Assembly: GCF_004117055.1 (NCBI RefSeq)
Contig: NZ_CP026363.1
Span: 3,867,001 to 3,931,000, forward strand
DNA length: 64,000 bases
Reading direction: 5' to 3'
Source: Brevibacillus agri
Lineage (GTDB): Bacteria; Bacillota; Bacilli; Brevibacillales; Brevibacillaceae
Shown here: positions 52,954 to 61,712 of the stretch, piece after piece
How the letters are laid out: each line of letters opens with the position of its first letter
Position numbering within the stretch: position 1 is the stretch's first letter
Notes under the pieces: model-generated
Databases searched by the model: none
Told to the model about the DNA's origin: nothing
What the model saw: the letters and a program-made list of their open reading frames with translations, nothing else
Program-made: the position numbers and the translations under genes

Positions 52954-53481
52954 TTACCCCGCATGCACTTTTGATACCGCTGCCCCTGGCTGGGCCAGCG
53001 GTTCTTCAGACAGCGCATGACGCAGCAATTGCGTAGCCCGCTCGATGTCCACATTTTTTACGAGAGCAATTTCACTGACCATCATCTGCTGGGCATTGTC
53101 TAGCATCAACTTGTCACTCGTGCCCAATATTCTGCCCTGGCTGATCCGCCACAAATCACGGATCACTTCCGCCTGCTCATAAATATCGCCGCTCTTCATT
53201 TTTTCTGTATTCTGCTTGTATCTCTGTGCCGCATTCAACGTGGAGTCAGGGCTCTCTGCCTGCATGATCGCCAACACTTCATCCAAAATGCCAGCCTCTA
53301 CGACCATGCGAATGCCCAGTGCGGACATTTTTTCAACAGGGACCATGATATTCAACTCTTTTTGCAGCATGTTGAGCACATAATAGAGCTGCTTTTCACC
53401 CAGGAATTCTTTTTCTTCCACTGCCTCGACTACGCCTGCCCCGTGCATCGGGTAAAAAATCTTGTCACCTACATGAAACAT
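52954..53481 (-). CDS. carD: CarD-like transcriptional regulator
   Basis: A 175-residue CarD/CdnL protein. FHVGDKIFYPMHGAGVVEAVEEKEF starts the RNA-polymerase-interacting Tudor-like domain (shared with Mfd/TRCF); the rest is a helical DNA-binding domain with AAQRYKQNTEKMKSGDIYEQAEVIRDLWR. CarD stabilises open complexes at rRNA and stress promoters in other bacteria; the Firmicute homologue is less studied. GGAGGTG precedes the ATG and a probable promoter is at 53545-53574. Confidence 0.92.
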   Translation of the reverse strand: MFHVGDKIFYPMHGAGVVEAVEEKEFLGEKQLYYVLNMLQKELNIMVPVEKMSALGIRMVVEAGILDEVLAIMQAESPDSTLNAAQRYKQNTEKMKSGDIYEQAEVIRDLWRISQGRILGTSDKLMLDNAQQMMVSEIALVKNVDIERATQLLRHALSEEPLAQPGAAVSKVHAG

Positions 53482-53544
53482 ACGTCCACCTCCTACAATG
53501 CGATCTAATTCATTATAACACAGTTATCGAATTTAAAAATTTTT

Positions 53545-53574
53545 ATTTTATCATGCACTTTTATTTTAAGTCAA
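53545..53574 (-). promoter_or_regulatory. Predicted SigA promoter of carD
   Basis: Minus-strand TTGACT (53574-53569) and TAAAAT (53550-53545), spacer 18, in a strongly AT-rich stretch about 65 bases before the carD start. A second possible -10, TATAAT, lies nearer the gene. Confidence 0.55.
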
Positions 53575-53581
53575 TATTTAA

Positions 53582-54050
53582 TTTTGGATAAAAATGCATG
53601 AAAGATTCGTGAAGAAAACAGCCGTCCCGATGCGCTTTTGCCTGTCAGGGATTAGGACGGGTTTTCCTTGGCAGGCGATGTCCCTTTCTCTTCCAAAAGC
53701 TGTTTATTTACTGGAAGGAGTAAGCAAAAAACTATCCTCGCGAGCTTGCCGAACGGGAAGAGGACTGGCTTGCTTTTGCCCAGCGAAAAGCAGGCATCTG
53801 TGCGCGATGCCTGCTTCTTTTCACTCGCTCTATTGGCAACAAAGGCAACCCGTTGGCCTTGTTCGGGGACTTTTTTTATGTGAACGGAACAAAAGGGAAA
53901 TATCGCTAAAAAACAAGGAAAAACGGGAGCGAATACAGAATAGGATGAAAGGGCAGCTTTATGCCGTTTTGGCCAGTCCTTCGACCTAAAAAGCTTGTTT
54001 ATCATCCTAACGCCTTGAGTGCGCCACAGGCATGACTTGAACCAGAAGCA
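53582..54050. other. Gene-poor, hairpin-rich stretch
   Basis: No convincing protein gene: open frames on both strands have no family signature or good start. It contains at least three strong inverted repeats: CCGTCC...GGACGG (about 53621-53661), AAAAGCAGGCATC-tgtgcgc-GATGCCTGCTTCTTTT (about 53789-53823) and ACAAAGGC-aacccgttg-GCCTTGT followed by a T run (about 53841-53876). It may hold a small RNA with terminator or several terminators. Not matched to a known RNA family by eye. Confidence 0.45.
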
Positions 54051-54067
54051 TCAGACAAAGCCACCCG

Positions 54068-54355
54068 TCATCGCGTATGTCCGGTCCCGCCTTCCTCGTG
54101 CAGATCGCGAATCAATTTTCTCAGCAAACTCGCAATCCCGATTCCGCCGAGTGCTGTAAGCAAATTGATGCCCAAAAATACAACGGACCAGGTCAGCTCC
54201 AGCTTTTGCAAAAACAAAAATCCCGCGATCGCATTGGCGCCCAAAATCATGAGCAGATGAAGCTTTGGCCATACAAAGCGCAACACCCCGCTGAGCACAA
54301 TGGACAGGAAGTGAAATGTCAGCACTTTTGAACCAATCACAATCAGAAATTCCAT
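54068..54355 (-). CDS. Small membrane protein of unknown function
   Basis: A 95-residue protein with three probable membrane helices (MEFLIVIGSKVLTFHFLSIV, LHLLMILGANAIAGFLFLQ, WSVVFLGINLLTALGGIGIA) and a charged C-terminal tail (LIRDLHEEGGTGHTR). The frame continues upstream but ATG 54355 starts the hydrophobic region. It is divergent from the SUKH-like pseudogene with only 49 bases between starts. Family not recognised. Confidence 0.55.
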   Translation of the reverse strand: MEFLIVIGSKVLTFHFLSIVLSGVLRFVWPKLHLLMILGANAIAGFLFLQKLELTWSVVFLGINLLTALGGIGIASLLRKLIRDLHEEGGTGHTR

Positions 54356-54404
54356 ACATACACCACTGCCCTTCCATTTCAAATGTTGTTCGGAGGAACC
54401 CGAC

Positions 54405-54864
54405 ATGAATACCGATTTCCAAACGCTCATTGATTCGCTCGCCGGAGAACTTGTTTACGACGAAGCGAAGCGAGTGGTAAAAATCTTCGGCAGCGTTGGA
54501 CCAGTTCGTTGCCCGCTACAAATTTTGGCTCCCTGATGATTACCGCTCTTTTATCAGTCAATACAGCAAAGCCGTCCTGTTCCAGCACAGCGACTACGGC
54601 GGCGGCTATGACATTTTGAGCCTGTCGGAAGTGATTGACTATTGGAAAGGATACAGCATTGACGATCCGCATTACCCGATCATCTGGAGCAGTCACTCCA
54701 TTGGCGCCCTTTGTGTAAACCAGGAGCAAGCCGGAGCGGAAAATGGCTACTTGACGTGGATCAGTGCGATGGACCCGGAAAACCCGCTGGACTTGCACAT
54801 GAGTTTTACCGAATGGTTTATGAAACTGCTCGAACGGGAGGGGAAAGAATTTTGGTTGGAATAG
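54405..54864 (+). pseudogene. SMI1/KNR4 (SUKH) family gene with a single-base frameshift
   Basis: ATG 54405, preceded by CGGAGGAA, opens a frame (MNTDFQTLIDSLAGELVYDE) that goes out of phase at the A5 run near 54477-54481. Dropping one A joins it to LDQFVARYKFWLPDDYRSFI...FGLYDILS-like SUKH sequence (LPDDYRSFISQYSKAVLFQHSDYGGGYDIL) ending at 54864. The SUKH fold covers immunity proteins against nuclease toxins and other regulators. The second frame's own TTG 54496 has no ribosome binding site. Mutation in a homopolymer or a sequencing error. Confidence 0.75.
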
Positions 54865-54908
54865 GCCGTTCGCGAAACGGTTCGGATAAAGACCAGGAGG
54901 AAACGCGC

Positions 54909-55358
54909 ATGAAAAAATTCAAGCTCTTTGCCCTTTATGTAGGATATGTGATCTTTGCCGCATTCGTCTTGGATCTTGTTTTGTATTACGAACAAGTTTT
55001 CATGGCGGAAGCAAAAGCGACGTTTGAGCATTTTCCCGCGATCTTGTACAGCACTCTCTATCCCGTCTCCATCGGCTTGTTGTTTGGGCTGCCTGCTTTT
55101 GTTCAAACATGTGCGGCAAAAGAAAGCTGGTCATTTGACTGGATCAAATTCATTGCGTTCGGCATTCCCGCGCTTATGGGCAGTATCCTTTTTCTCCTTT
55201 ACTATTCTCCCGCAGCGGAATACCTTCCTGCCATGTCGTTTTTTTATTATGGAAGCAAGCTTTCCAGCATTTGCGGCATCGCATTCGGCTATCTCGTCCT
55301 GTCCTGCTGGAAAAAGCAAGCCAGCATCCCGGTTTCGACCGATGGCACGGTCCGCTGA
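54909..55358 (+). CDS. Integral membrane protein of unknown function
   Basis: A 149-residue protein with four predicted helices: residues 5-25 (LFALYVGYVIFAAFVLDLVL), 45-67, 80-100 and 112-132. Basic N-terminus (MKKFK) and a short polar tail. CCAGGAGGAAACGCGC precedes the ATG. It follows the SUKH-like gene by 44 bases and may be co-transcribed. Not recognised. Confidence 0.65.
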   Translation: MKKFKLFALYVGYVIFAAFVLDLVLYYEQVFMAEAKATFEHFPAILYSTLYPVSIGLLFGLPAFVQTCAAKESWSFDWIKFIAFGIPALMGSILFLLYYSPAAEYLPAMSFFYYGSKLSSICGIAFGYLVLSCWKKQASIPVSTDGTVR

Positions 55359-55380
55359 CCGCTCCTCCTGCACAAGCTAA

Positions 55381-55412
55381 GCAAAAAGACTGCCAACAGG
55401 GAGTCTTTTTTG
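55381..55412 (+). terminator. Terminator after the membrane protein gene
   Basis: GCAAAAAGACT-gccaacaggg-AGTCTTTTTTGC, 23 bases after the stop. Confidence 0.8.
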
Positions 55413-55473
55413 CTGTTTTGGTAACTTTCCCGCTTTTTGCACGTCTAATCAGTCAGAGAAAGGATGAAGCCTG

Positions 55474-56607
55474 ATGAAAAAAACGAAACAACTAGCCTTG
55501 GCAGCAGTGCTCCTTGCCGCATCCGTATGCTCTCCGTTAGCCTCGCCCGGAACAAGCGCAGCGAGCACCACTTCGACCACAACGAACGCTGCCGCCCAAC
55601 CTTCGAAAATATACCGGATCAGCCTGGATGGAAAAAAGCAAACGCTCATCGCGCAGCTTCCCGCCGTGCACCGCGCGAGCATGTCGCCGAGCGGACGGTT
55701 TGTGTATGCAGAGAAGCAAGGGTTCAAAGCAGGGGAACCGACCATCCCCTATTTGTATGACAGCAAAACGAAGCAACTGCGCCAACTGAGCGGTTTCGCC
55801 AAGTGGGCACAGAGCAAGGACGAGCTTCTCCTTATGGACCAAGCCAGCTTGTACCGCTACAACCCGCTCACGAACCAAAAAACGTTGCTCGTAAAAGAGA
55901 CCGCCGACACACCGATTCTCGATTATGCGCTTGCGCCGGACGGCCACTACCTCACCTTTATCCAGTCGGATCGGAAAGAACCAAATTTGCAAAAGCGCCA
56001 CAAGCTTTACCTGCAAGACATGAACACGCTGAAAATGAAGGTCAACGACCAATTTTCGCTCCCGGCTGAAGAAGAAAGCAGCACACAGGCGGTAAAGCTG
56101 CTCTACTGGATACCCACATCCAAAAAAGTACTGTACAAGGCAAACGGCACAATTAAAGAGCTTGATTTGCCGACAGGGCTCAAGTACACGCATTCGTTCA
56201 AAAGCTTTCCTTCGTATTCGAACGATATGAAGCTGCGCTTTGACGTCAAAGAATGGCACGGCTTTATAACCGACCTGCAAACAGGCAAAAGCGTGCCGAC
56301 CGCCGATAACCCTCATCCCGTGTCTATGGACCGCGACTTGACCAAAGTTTTCTGGTCCCCGACCGGTCATAACTACGTCGCAGAAAAATTTCTCTTCACC
56401 TCCAATGCCCAGGATGCCATCGAGCAGCTTGTCGTAAAGACGGCGAATCAAACGTTTACATACCCGCTCGACGGCAGCTCCTATTTGGACACCATCGACA
56501 ACATCCAATTTTTGGGATGGGCGGCTGATGGCAAGTCATTTTTTGTCGGGGATTTGGACTCGGTGCACATGAGCCGTTTTGAAGGGTGGCAATCGCGTGT
56601 GAGGTAG
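55474..56607 (+). CDS. Secreted TolB-like beta-propeller protein
   Basis: A 377-residue exported protein. The signal peptide (residues 1-30, LALAAVLLAASVCSPLASPG) is followed by a Ser/Thr/Ala linker and WD/TolB-like blades with recurrent patterns (SKIYRISLDGKKQTLIAQLP, MSPSGRFVYAEK, LAPDGHYLTFIQSD, GWAADGKSFFVGDLD). No catalytic motif is seen; a binding or scaffold role in the envelope is probable. ATG with GAAAGGATG upstream. Ends next to a decayed region. Confidence 0.78.
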   Translation: MKKTKQLALAAVLLAASVCSPLASPGTSAASTTSTTTNAAAQPSKIYRISLDGKKQTLIAQLPAVHRASMSPSGRFVYAEKQGFKAGEPTIPYLYDSKTKQLRQLSGFAKWAQSKDELLLMDQASLYRYNPLTNQKTLLVKETADTPILDYALAPDGHYLTFIQSDRKEPNLQKRHKLYLQDMNTLKMKVNDQFSLPAEEESSTQAVKLLYWIPTSKKVLYKANGTIKELDLPTGLKYTHSFKSFPSYSNDMKLRFDVKEWHGFITDLQTGKSVPTADNPHPVSMDRDLTKVFWSPTGHNYVAEKFLFTSNAQDAIEQLVVKTANQTFTYPLDGSSYLDTIDNIQFLGWAADGKSFFVGDLDSVHMSRFEGWQSRVR

Positions 56608-57532
56608 GGGGAGGAGCAAGAACTTCATAGTGAGATGGGCAACAGTAGTTGCGGAGCCAGCAAAAGAGAAGGAGCCACAGCTTGCCTATAAAGCTTCTAT
56701 AAAACTGACGGATGAAACCCGGACAATGAGCGCCTACTTGCTGTATCGGCATGGCGTGAAGCGCCATACTTCCACGATAGCGAGCGTGCTGCCCTTGCTC
56801 TCAGCGAAGCGGTTACCCGAATCAACGACCGGGTAGATCCAGTGCCGGATGAAATCTTCCATGACGCTGCACGCCATTTCGAAGGGCAGGCACTGGCGAC
56901 CTTGATCGCCGGGATCGCCACGGCCAACCTGTGGAATCGGCTGAACGTTTCTACCAGACAGATCGTAACCGCTTCTGCGAGCAAAACATTGTAACGAATA
57001 TGGCGGTCAGTAATGGAGGGAGGCATAGTTTGCCCCCTCCATTATTCTTGCTTCCAAAACAGGTTATGGGTATTACCATTATGGATACCGTATTGTAGAT
57101 CAGGGCCAATCCACACGGTCGTGAACAATCATCCAGCATACAAGCTGGCAAAGAGTTTATCCAGACTTATCAACCGCCATCCGAATGACGAAGTGATCCG
57201 GCTTGATCTGTATAAAATGGCGATCCTAGCGGCTGGGACAACTGAGGGCTGGTGTTACATTTGAACAGTTGACTGAGTATGATTGAGTTGGATTTGAAAA
57301 AGCTTGCAGAAAAAAATGAAAAAATAGTGCCCATCGTAACTTCTAATTTATTGAAAACGTATTATATTATGGTATCTGAAGTTCATCATGCACCATTTCA
57401 TTTTCATAGAACTAGAAAAATGTGGTGATTATTAGATTCATCACCATAACCCGTGCTAGACATTGAAAAAACGTAGATGTTCCTCTATCGTGAAAGTTGT
57501 CCTGACCATCACAAGATAGGAGGAAATCTACG
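56608..57532. other. Decayed region with gene remnants
   Basis: About 0.9 kb lacking an intact gene. It contains the carboxymuconolactone decarboxylase remnant at 56725-56994, a GGAGGG/CCCTCC hairpin near 57013, an unidentified open frame around 57133-57264 (VNNHPAYKLAKSLSRLINRH...), a 49-codon frame at 57279-57428 (MIELDLKKLAEKNEKIVPIV...) and the upstream flank of an ISL3 transposase gene. None of the small frames is recognised. Confidence 0.5.
56725..56994 (+). pseudogene. Carboxymuconolactone decarboxylase (AhpD-like) C-terminal remnant
   Basis: A frame of 89 codons without its own start reads NERLLAVSAWREAPYFHDSE, then RAALALSEAVTRIND and FEGQALATLIAGIATANLWN, the second half of the AhpD/CMD fold. 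The N-terminal half with the CxxC redox motif is missing and the upstream bases shift frame. It is a fragment, not a functional gene. Confidence 0.75.
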
Positions 57533-58723
57533 TTGTCTAACCAGTTTACCACAGACTTAATCGGCCTTCCATCATTTCAACTTTCCCATTGGGACAAAAC
57601 GACTGAAACCGATTGGGTAGTGACTCTCACTCCCAATCCAGCCTCTCATCTGTGTCCTCTCTGCCTGAAAGAGAGCACCAATCATGCTCGCCCAGGGTAC
57701 CGTCTTCTTCGTCACCGCTTTATTTCTTCATGGGGTACTGTCTGGGTACGTGTTCCTGTATATCGACAACGTTGCCACGATTGCCAGATCACCTGGACTC
57801 TCGAATGGGATGGAATTCCCTATCGAGGAACGGCTACTTTTGCGTTTCGTCAAATGGCCGTTGAGTTGTGTCAGAAGAGGGATTTGCTTAGCGTTTCCAA
57901 ACAACTCGGAATCTGCTATACGACATTGGAACGGTGGTATTACCAACTGGCTCCTCAGCTTCTCGCTAAGCCCCAAGATCATCTTACGCCTACTATGGTC
58001 TGTCTGGACGAGTTTGCTCTCCAAAAAGGACACAAGTACGGTGTCAACCTCATGGATGCACAAAGCGGGCATATCTGGCAGGTTACAGAAGGGCGTTCAC
58101 GTGAGCAGGTTCGTCAGGCTCTCATGAACTGGCCCTTTGCTACGCCTCCACAGGTTGTTGTGACAGACTTGGCTCCTGGAATGGCTGAGACGGTTCGCGG
58201 TGTTTGGAAGGATGCCACGGTAGTAGCGGACAAGTTCCACGTCATTCAGCTCTTCTCCAAATCGTTAGAAGCTGCTCGTAAACGTACCCGTTCGCGGGGA
58301 ACTCATCGCCGGGGTAGACATGAACAACGTCTGCTCCACACATCTCCTGATAAACTGAAACCTGAGGAACAGGAGGAATTGAAAGCCTGGTTCGCTCAAG
58401 ATCCCCATTTGGAACGCCTTTACAACGCTCTTCAGCACATGAGAACGGTATATGCAGCTCAGACAGAAGAGTCGGGAAAAGAAGCACTCCAACAATGGAT
58501 AACCGAGCACCTCACATCTCCCACCTCTGCCGTCCGTTCGATTGCAAAAACAATCGTTCAATGGCGACAGTCGGTTCAGAATTATTTTTCGTTTCGAGTT
58601 ACAAATGCTCCGATTGAAGGGACACACAACAAAGTGAAAGTCATCAAGCGACGAGCCTATGGGTATCGCAACATCGAGCGGTTCAAGATTCGAATTCGGC
58701 TGGAGTGTAAACCAGCCATATAA
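57533..58723 (+). CDS. ISL3-family transposase
   Basis: A 396-residue transposase. The N-terminal zinc-ribbon (LCPLCLKES ... QRCHDCQITW) and the DDE domain (MVCLDEFALQKGHKY, VVTDLAPGMAETVRGVW, DKFHVIQLFSKSLEAARKR, then NAPIEGTHNKVKVIKRRAYG) are those of ISL3 transposases. TTG start at 57533 follows AGGAGG. Reading frame is intact. Element ends could not be set: a weak 9-base match CGTGCTAGA (57452-57460) versus TCAAGCACG (58752-58760) is a candidate only. Confidence 0.92.
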   Translation: MSNQFTTDLIGLPSFQLSHWDKTTETDWVVTLTPNPASHLCPLCLKESTNHARPGYRLLRHRFISSWGTVWVRVPVYRQRCHDCQITWTLEWDGIPYRGTATFAFRQMAVELCQKRDLLSVSKQLGICYTTLERWYYQLAPQLLAKPQDHLTPTMVCLDEFALQKGHKYGVNLMDAQSGHIWQVTEGRSREQVRQALMNWPFATPPQVVVTDLAPGMAETVRGVWKDATVVADKFHVIQLFSKSLEAARKRTRSRGTHRRGRHEQRLLHTSPDKLKPEEQEELKAWFAQDPHLERLYNALQHMRTVYAAQTEESGKEALQQWITEHLTSPTSAVRSIAKTIVQWRQSVQNYFSFRVTNAPIEGTHNKVKVIKRRAYGYRNIERFKIRIRLECKPAI

Positions 58724-58775
58724 AAAAGTGAAAAACTACGCTAGAGGAAGATCAAGCACGTTTAATGGTGAAGAG

Positions 58776-59123
58776 CTGATTATTATAAAAAAGACTAGAA
58801 ATTGGATCATTGGGATTGTTCTGGCTATGATCGTGTTAACTGTTTTTTTTCAATTCAAAGACCTGCCTGGTAATATGGGGGCACTGCTTACCGTTAAAGA
58901 ATTCATCAGTGAACACAACAAAGCATCAAACGAGTTGGAAATGGCAGGCGCTAAAAATCATACCAATATCCAATTTGCTGAAGGGAAATATCATGTGGAT
59001 GTTAATAAAAAAGTCACGACAAGTGAAGGGAACTTGCGCGTAAACCACTATGAATATGTTTTAGTGTACGAAAATTTGGAATGGAAAGTAATCAGGGAGA
59101 GACTCACATACACAGATATATAA
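58776..59123 (+). CDS. Single-pass membrane protein, start probably lost to the ISL3 insertion
   Basis: A frame of about 115 codons, AT-rich, beginning with IIIKKTRNWIIGIVLAMIVLTVFF (signal anchor) and an outer domain (HTNIQFAEGKYHVDVNKKVT...) of unknown family. The frame runs back into the ISL3 3' region and has no ATG in the plausible position; only CTG/ATT/ATA codons are present. The element probably removed the start and promoter, or a rare start codon is used. Confidence 0.5.
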   Translation: MIIIKKTRNWIIGIVLAMIVLTVFFQFKDLPGNMGALLTVKEFISEHNKASNELEMAGAKNHTNIQFAEGKYHVDVNKKVTTSEGNLRVNHYEYVLVYENLEWKVIRERLTYTDI

Positions 59124-59439
59124 CCTGTTTTTCGATGTAAAATTACTATTACTGGAACAACTATTGCATATTCGCAAAAGCTCTTGGCATTACACCTTCA
59201 TTATTGATGCACAGACTGACGAAATGTGCAATCACGAAAGAAGATAAATAAATAAGAACCGTTCTATACCTCGCATCAAACAAAAGGAGTACCCGAAGGC
59301 ACTCCTAACGCTTTTTTCGTATAGTGGCGAGCGTTTGCCTCACTTCGGCACAACGTTGCCGGATACAGGACATTTCGCTGCGTTTCGTACATATGGGGAT
59401 AAAACCACTAGCCGAAAACCGCCAGCGGTTTCTATCTGT
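59124..59439. other. Intergenic stretch with two converging terminators
   Basis: About 315 bases. AGGAGT-acccgaaggc-ACTCCT followed by cgCTTTTTT at 59284-59317 would end plus-strand transcripts; AAACCG-ctgg-CGGTTTT (59414-59430, minus strand) would end sigK. No gene recognised. Confidence 0.5.
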
Positions 59440-60150
59440 TTATCTCCCCTGTGTCTGTTTCGTCCGGTAAAACTCATTGAACAGCTTCATCAGTGCCCGC
59501 TTCTCGATGCGGGAGACGTACGAACGGGAAATGCCAAGCTCGCGGGCAATTTCGCGCTGCGTTTTTTCTTTGTCCTGATCGAGTCCAAACCTGCCAATGA
59601 TAACCTCTTTTTCCCGATCGTCGAGGATGTGGATGTGCTGATAAATCTTGTTCGATTCCAGCTTGAGCTGGACAGCATCCACCACTGCGTCCGTCTCCGT
59701 ACCGAGCACATCGATGAGCGTGATCTCATTGCCTTCCTTGTCCGTGCCGATGGGATCGTGCAGGGAAACGTCCTTTTTGGTCTTCTTCAAACTGCGAAGG
59801 TGCATCAGGATTTCGTTTTCAATACAACGCGCCGCATACGTAGCAAGCTTGGTTCCCTTCTCCACCTGGTAGCTCTCGATCGCCTTGATGAGTCCGATCG
59901 TGCCGATGGAGATCAGATCTTCACTGTCTTCGCCGGTGTTTTCGAATTTCTTCACAATATGCGCCACCAGCCGCAAATTGTGCTCGATCAGCTTGTTGCG
60001 GGCGTACGGATCGCCTTTTGCCATGAGTCGGAGGTACTTTTCTTCTTCCGTATCCTGAAGAGGCTGGGGGAACGCGTTGTTCTTGACATAAGCGACAAAC
60101 ATGAGAAGTTCCTTGAACACAAGGGAAAGCGCCGCGATGATGCTGGACAT
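59440..60150 (-). CDS. sigK: Sporulation sigma factor SigK
   Basis: A 236-residue sigma factor of the mother cell. It has a hydrophobic pro-sequence ([20 protein letters not shown]), removed in B. subtilis by SpoIVFB just before [11 protein letters not shown], then region 2 ([25 protein letters not shown]), region 3 and region 4 ([28 protein letters not shown]). It is uninterrupted: no skin-type element splits it. ATG 60150 has GTGGAGGTGG upstream; longer in-frame starts are not family-like. Expression is expected from SigE/SigK with SpoIIID, but I could not place those boxes. Confidence 0.97.
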   Translation of the reverse strand: MSSIIAALSLVFKELLMFVAYVKNNAFPQPLQDTEEEKYLRLMAKGDPYARNKLIEHNLRLVAHIVKKFENTGEDSEDLISIGTIGLIKAIESYQVEKGTKLATYAARCIENEILMHLRSLKKTKKDVSLHDPIGTDKEGNEITLIDVLGTETDAVVDAVQLKLESNKIYQHIHILDDREKEVIIGRFGLDQDKEKTQREIARELGISRSYVSRIEKRALMKLFNEFYRTKQTQGR

Positions 60151-60340
60151 GGCTGCCACCTCCACGTCTGGATAGCTTACTTCTATCCTTATGTGGGCGA
60201 ATACCCAGATGTGCAAGTACCACATGAAAACCCCTTACAAATGTGAAGTGTCCAAAGACCAATCTCGTCCAGTTTCTGTAATAATTCTCGTTAAGACAGG
60301 AACCCAAGTTTGTTTTTTAACATTCAATAAGACTTAAAAA

Positions 60341-60460
60341 GGGGCTGTCTCAAAAGTCGATATTTCGACTTTGAGATGCCCCTTTGTATGTCAGAAACGT
60401 TGATATAGCAATGTTTCTGATTTTTAAACGTTAGCGGATTTGCCCTTTTTGGACAGCCCC
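60341..60460. mobile_element. MITE-like element of 120 bp with GGGGCTGTC ends
   Basis: Terminal repeats GGGGCTGTCtcAAAAG and CTTTTTGGACAGCCCC bound a sequence with two internal hairpins (CTCAAAAGTCGA-tat-TTCGACTTTGAG and TCAGAAAC...GTTTCTGA). Ends of this type are seen on IS1182-like elements, so it may be a non-autonomous derivative. Its last base is the first base of the complement of the cheY stop codon, and on the minus strand its left half plus the following T run makes a strong terminator for cheY. Confidence 0.65.
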
Positions 60461-60816
60461 TAGACAATCTTTTTGATGGCATCGAGTACCCGGTCTGCTT
60501 GAAAAGGTTTCACCACAAAATCTTTCGCGCCAGCCTGAATAGCATTTAGAACCATTTGTTGTTGTCCCATAGCAGAACACATGATAACTGATGCATTGGG
60601 ATCGATTTTCTTAATGCCCTTTACGGCATCTATTCCCTCCATCACAGGCATTGTAATATCCATTGTGACTAAATCAGGCTTTAATTGTGCATATTTTTCT
60701 ATTGCCTCCAAACCATTCTCAGCCTCACCAATTACCTCATGCCCGCCTTTTGTCAAAATGTCCGTTAACCGTAGTCTCATGAACGCAGCATCATCAACGA
60801 CTAATATTCTAGCCAT
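60460..60816 (-). CDS. cheY: CheY-like response regulator
   Basis: A 118-residue single receiver domain. ILVVDDAAFMR supplies the acidic pocket, DLVTMDITMPVM the phosphoacceptor Asp near residue 52, ASVIMCSAMGQQ the Thr/Ser position (here Ser-Ala) and AKDFVVKPF the conserved Lys. It would carry the chemotaxis signal to the flagellar motor. The stop codon TAG lies exactly at the edge of the MITE-like element. Upstream is the damaged cheB. AGGAGATG precedes the start. Confidence 0.93.
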   Translation of the reverse strand: MARILVVDDAAFMRLRLTDILTKGGHEVIGEAENGLEAIEKYAQLKPDLVTMDITMPVMEGIDAVKGIKKIDPNASVIMCSAMGQQQMVLNAIQAGAKDFVVKPFQADRVLDAIKKIV

Positions 60817-60956
60817 AAATTACATCTCCTCAACCTTTTGTCCTAGTAACATATACCCATTTTCAATAGGAGTAAACAATAGCAATAGAATACTTGATTG
60901 GAAAGGATTCATGTAATAAGGAGAGCATACCTGTGTTTGGCAAAATAAAGATCCAT

Positions 60957-61577
60957 CTAAATAAATGATAGAATCTCTTGATATATATTAGGTAAAGACA
61001 CTTGTCGATCAGCGTACCCCGCCTCATAAACAGCTTTAGGCATACCATATACGATACATGATTCTTCAGCTTCAGCGATCACATGACCCCGTTGCCGCTT
61101 CACTTCACTACAACCAATTAACCCATCCGTGCCCATTCCTGTAAGAATAACGACCAATAAACGGTCGCGATAAATCAAAGATGCGGAATGAATCGTAACA
61201 TCAATGGATGGCTTGTACAATTTGCTCTCATCCAGCACAATTTTTAGTATGGTCTTTCCGTCATTTGTTTTTTGAAATAAAGTTTGATACCCTGCAGGAG
61301 CAATATAAATGATCCCTGGCATCACAACATCGCCATCTTCTGCTTCTTTCACTTTTAAATTACAAATAGTATCGAAACGGTCTGCCAAAGGTTTGGTAAA
61401 TCCGGGCGGCATATGTTGTACAACCACAATTCCTGCCGGAAAGTCCGGCGTAAATCGAGGCAGAATGGATTGCATGGCAGACGGTCCACCTGTGGAACAT
61501 CCGATAATGAGCAGATCAACGGAAGCGGAGCCCGGTTTCTTTTTTTCTTTCACTGCTTCTTTTACAGATGCAATCAC
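60957..61577 (-). pseudogene. cheB: cheB fragment: methylesterase domain without receiver domain
   Basis: 206 residues of the CheB C-terminal domain. Catalytic Ser (LLIIGCSTGGPSAMQS), His (VVQHMPPGFTKPLADRF) and Asp (LTGMGTDGLIG) are all present. The receiver domain that normally precedes it (about 130 residues) and the start are missing: the frame enters the IS4-family end at 61575, where GTG at 61577 is only fortuitous. Known free CheB catalytic domains are active and unregulated, so this remnant could be deregulated if expressed from the element. Confidence 0.88.
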
Positions 61578-61712
61578 TAGCGTTGCATTAATCTTTTCCC
61601 ATCATTCAAAATACACATAATCTTTGGTATTTGGTTGTCTAGGGAACAAAAAAATCCTTTACACTGGAAAGGTCAGGTAGTTCCTGTCCAAATCCAACGC
61701 AAAGGATAGCTC

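Noticed and set aside
53594-53989. 131-codon plus-strand open frame between carD and the small membrane gene
   Set aside because: It spans three hairpins, has poor composition for a protein (scattered Cys/Arg/Leu without pattern) and no ribosome binding site or family motif.
53652-54005. 117-codon minus-strand open frame in the same interval
   Set aside because: Overlaps the same hairpins; no family signature, and the start lacks a ribosome binding site.
57452-58760. Defined ends of the ISL3 element from CGTGCTAGA / TCAAGCACG
   Set aside because: The match is only eight of nine bases with no neighbouring similarity or target duplication, so boundaries were not annotated.
59440-60150. sigK split by a skin-type excision element
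   Set aside because: The frame is continuous from pro-sequence to region 4, so no rearrangement is needed.
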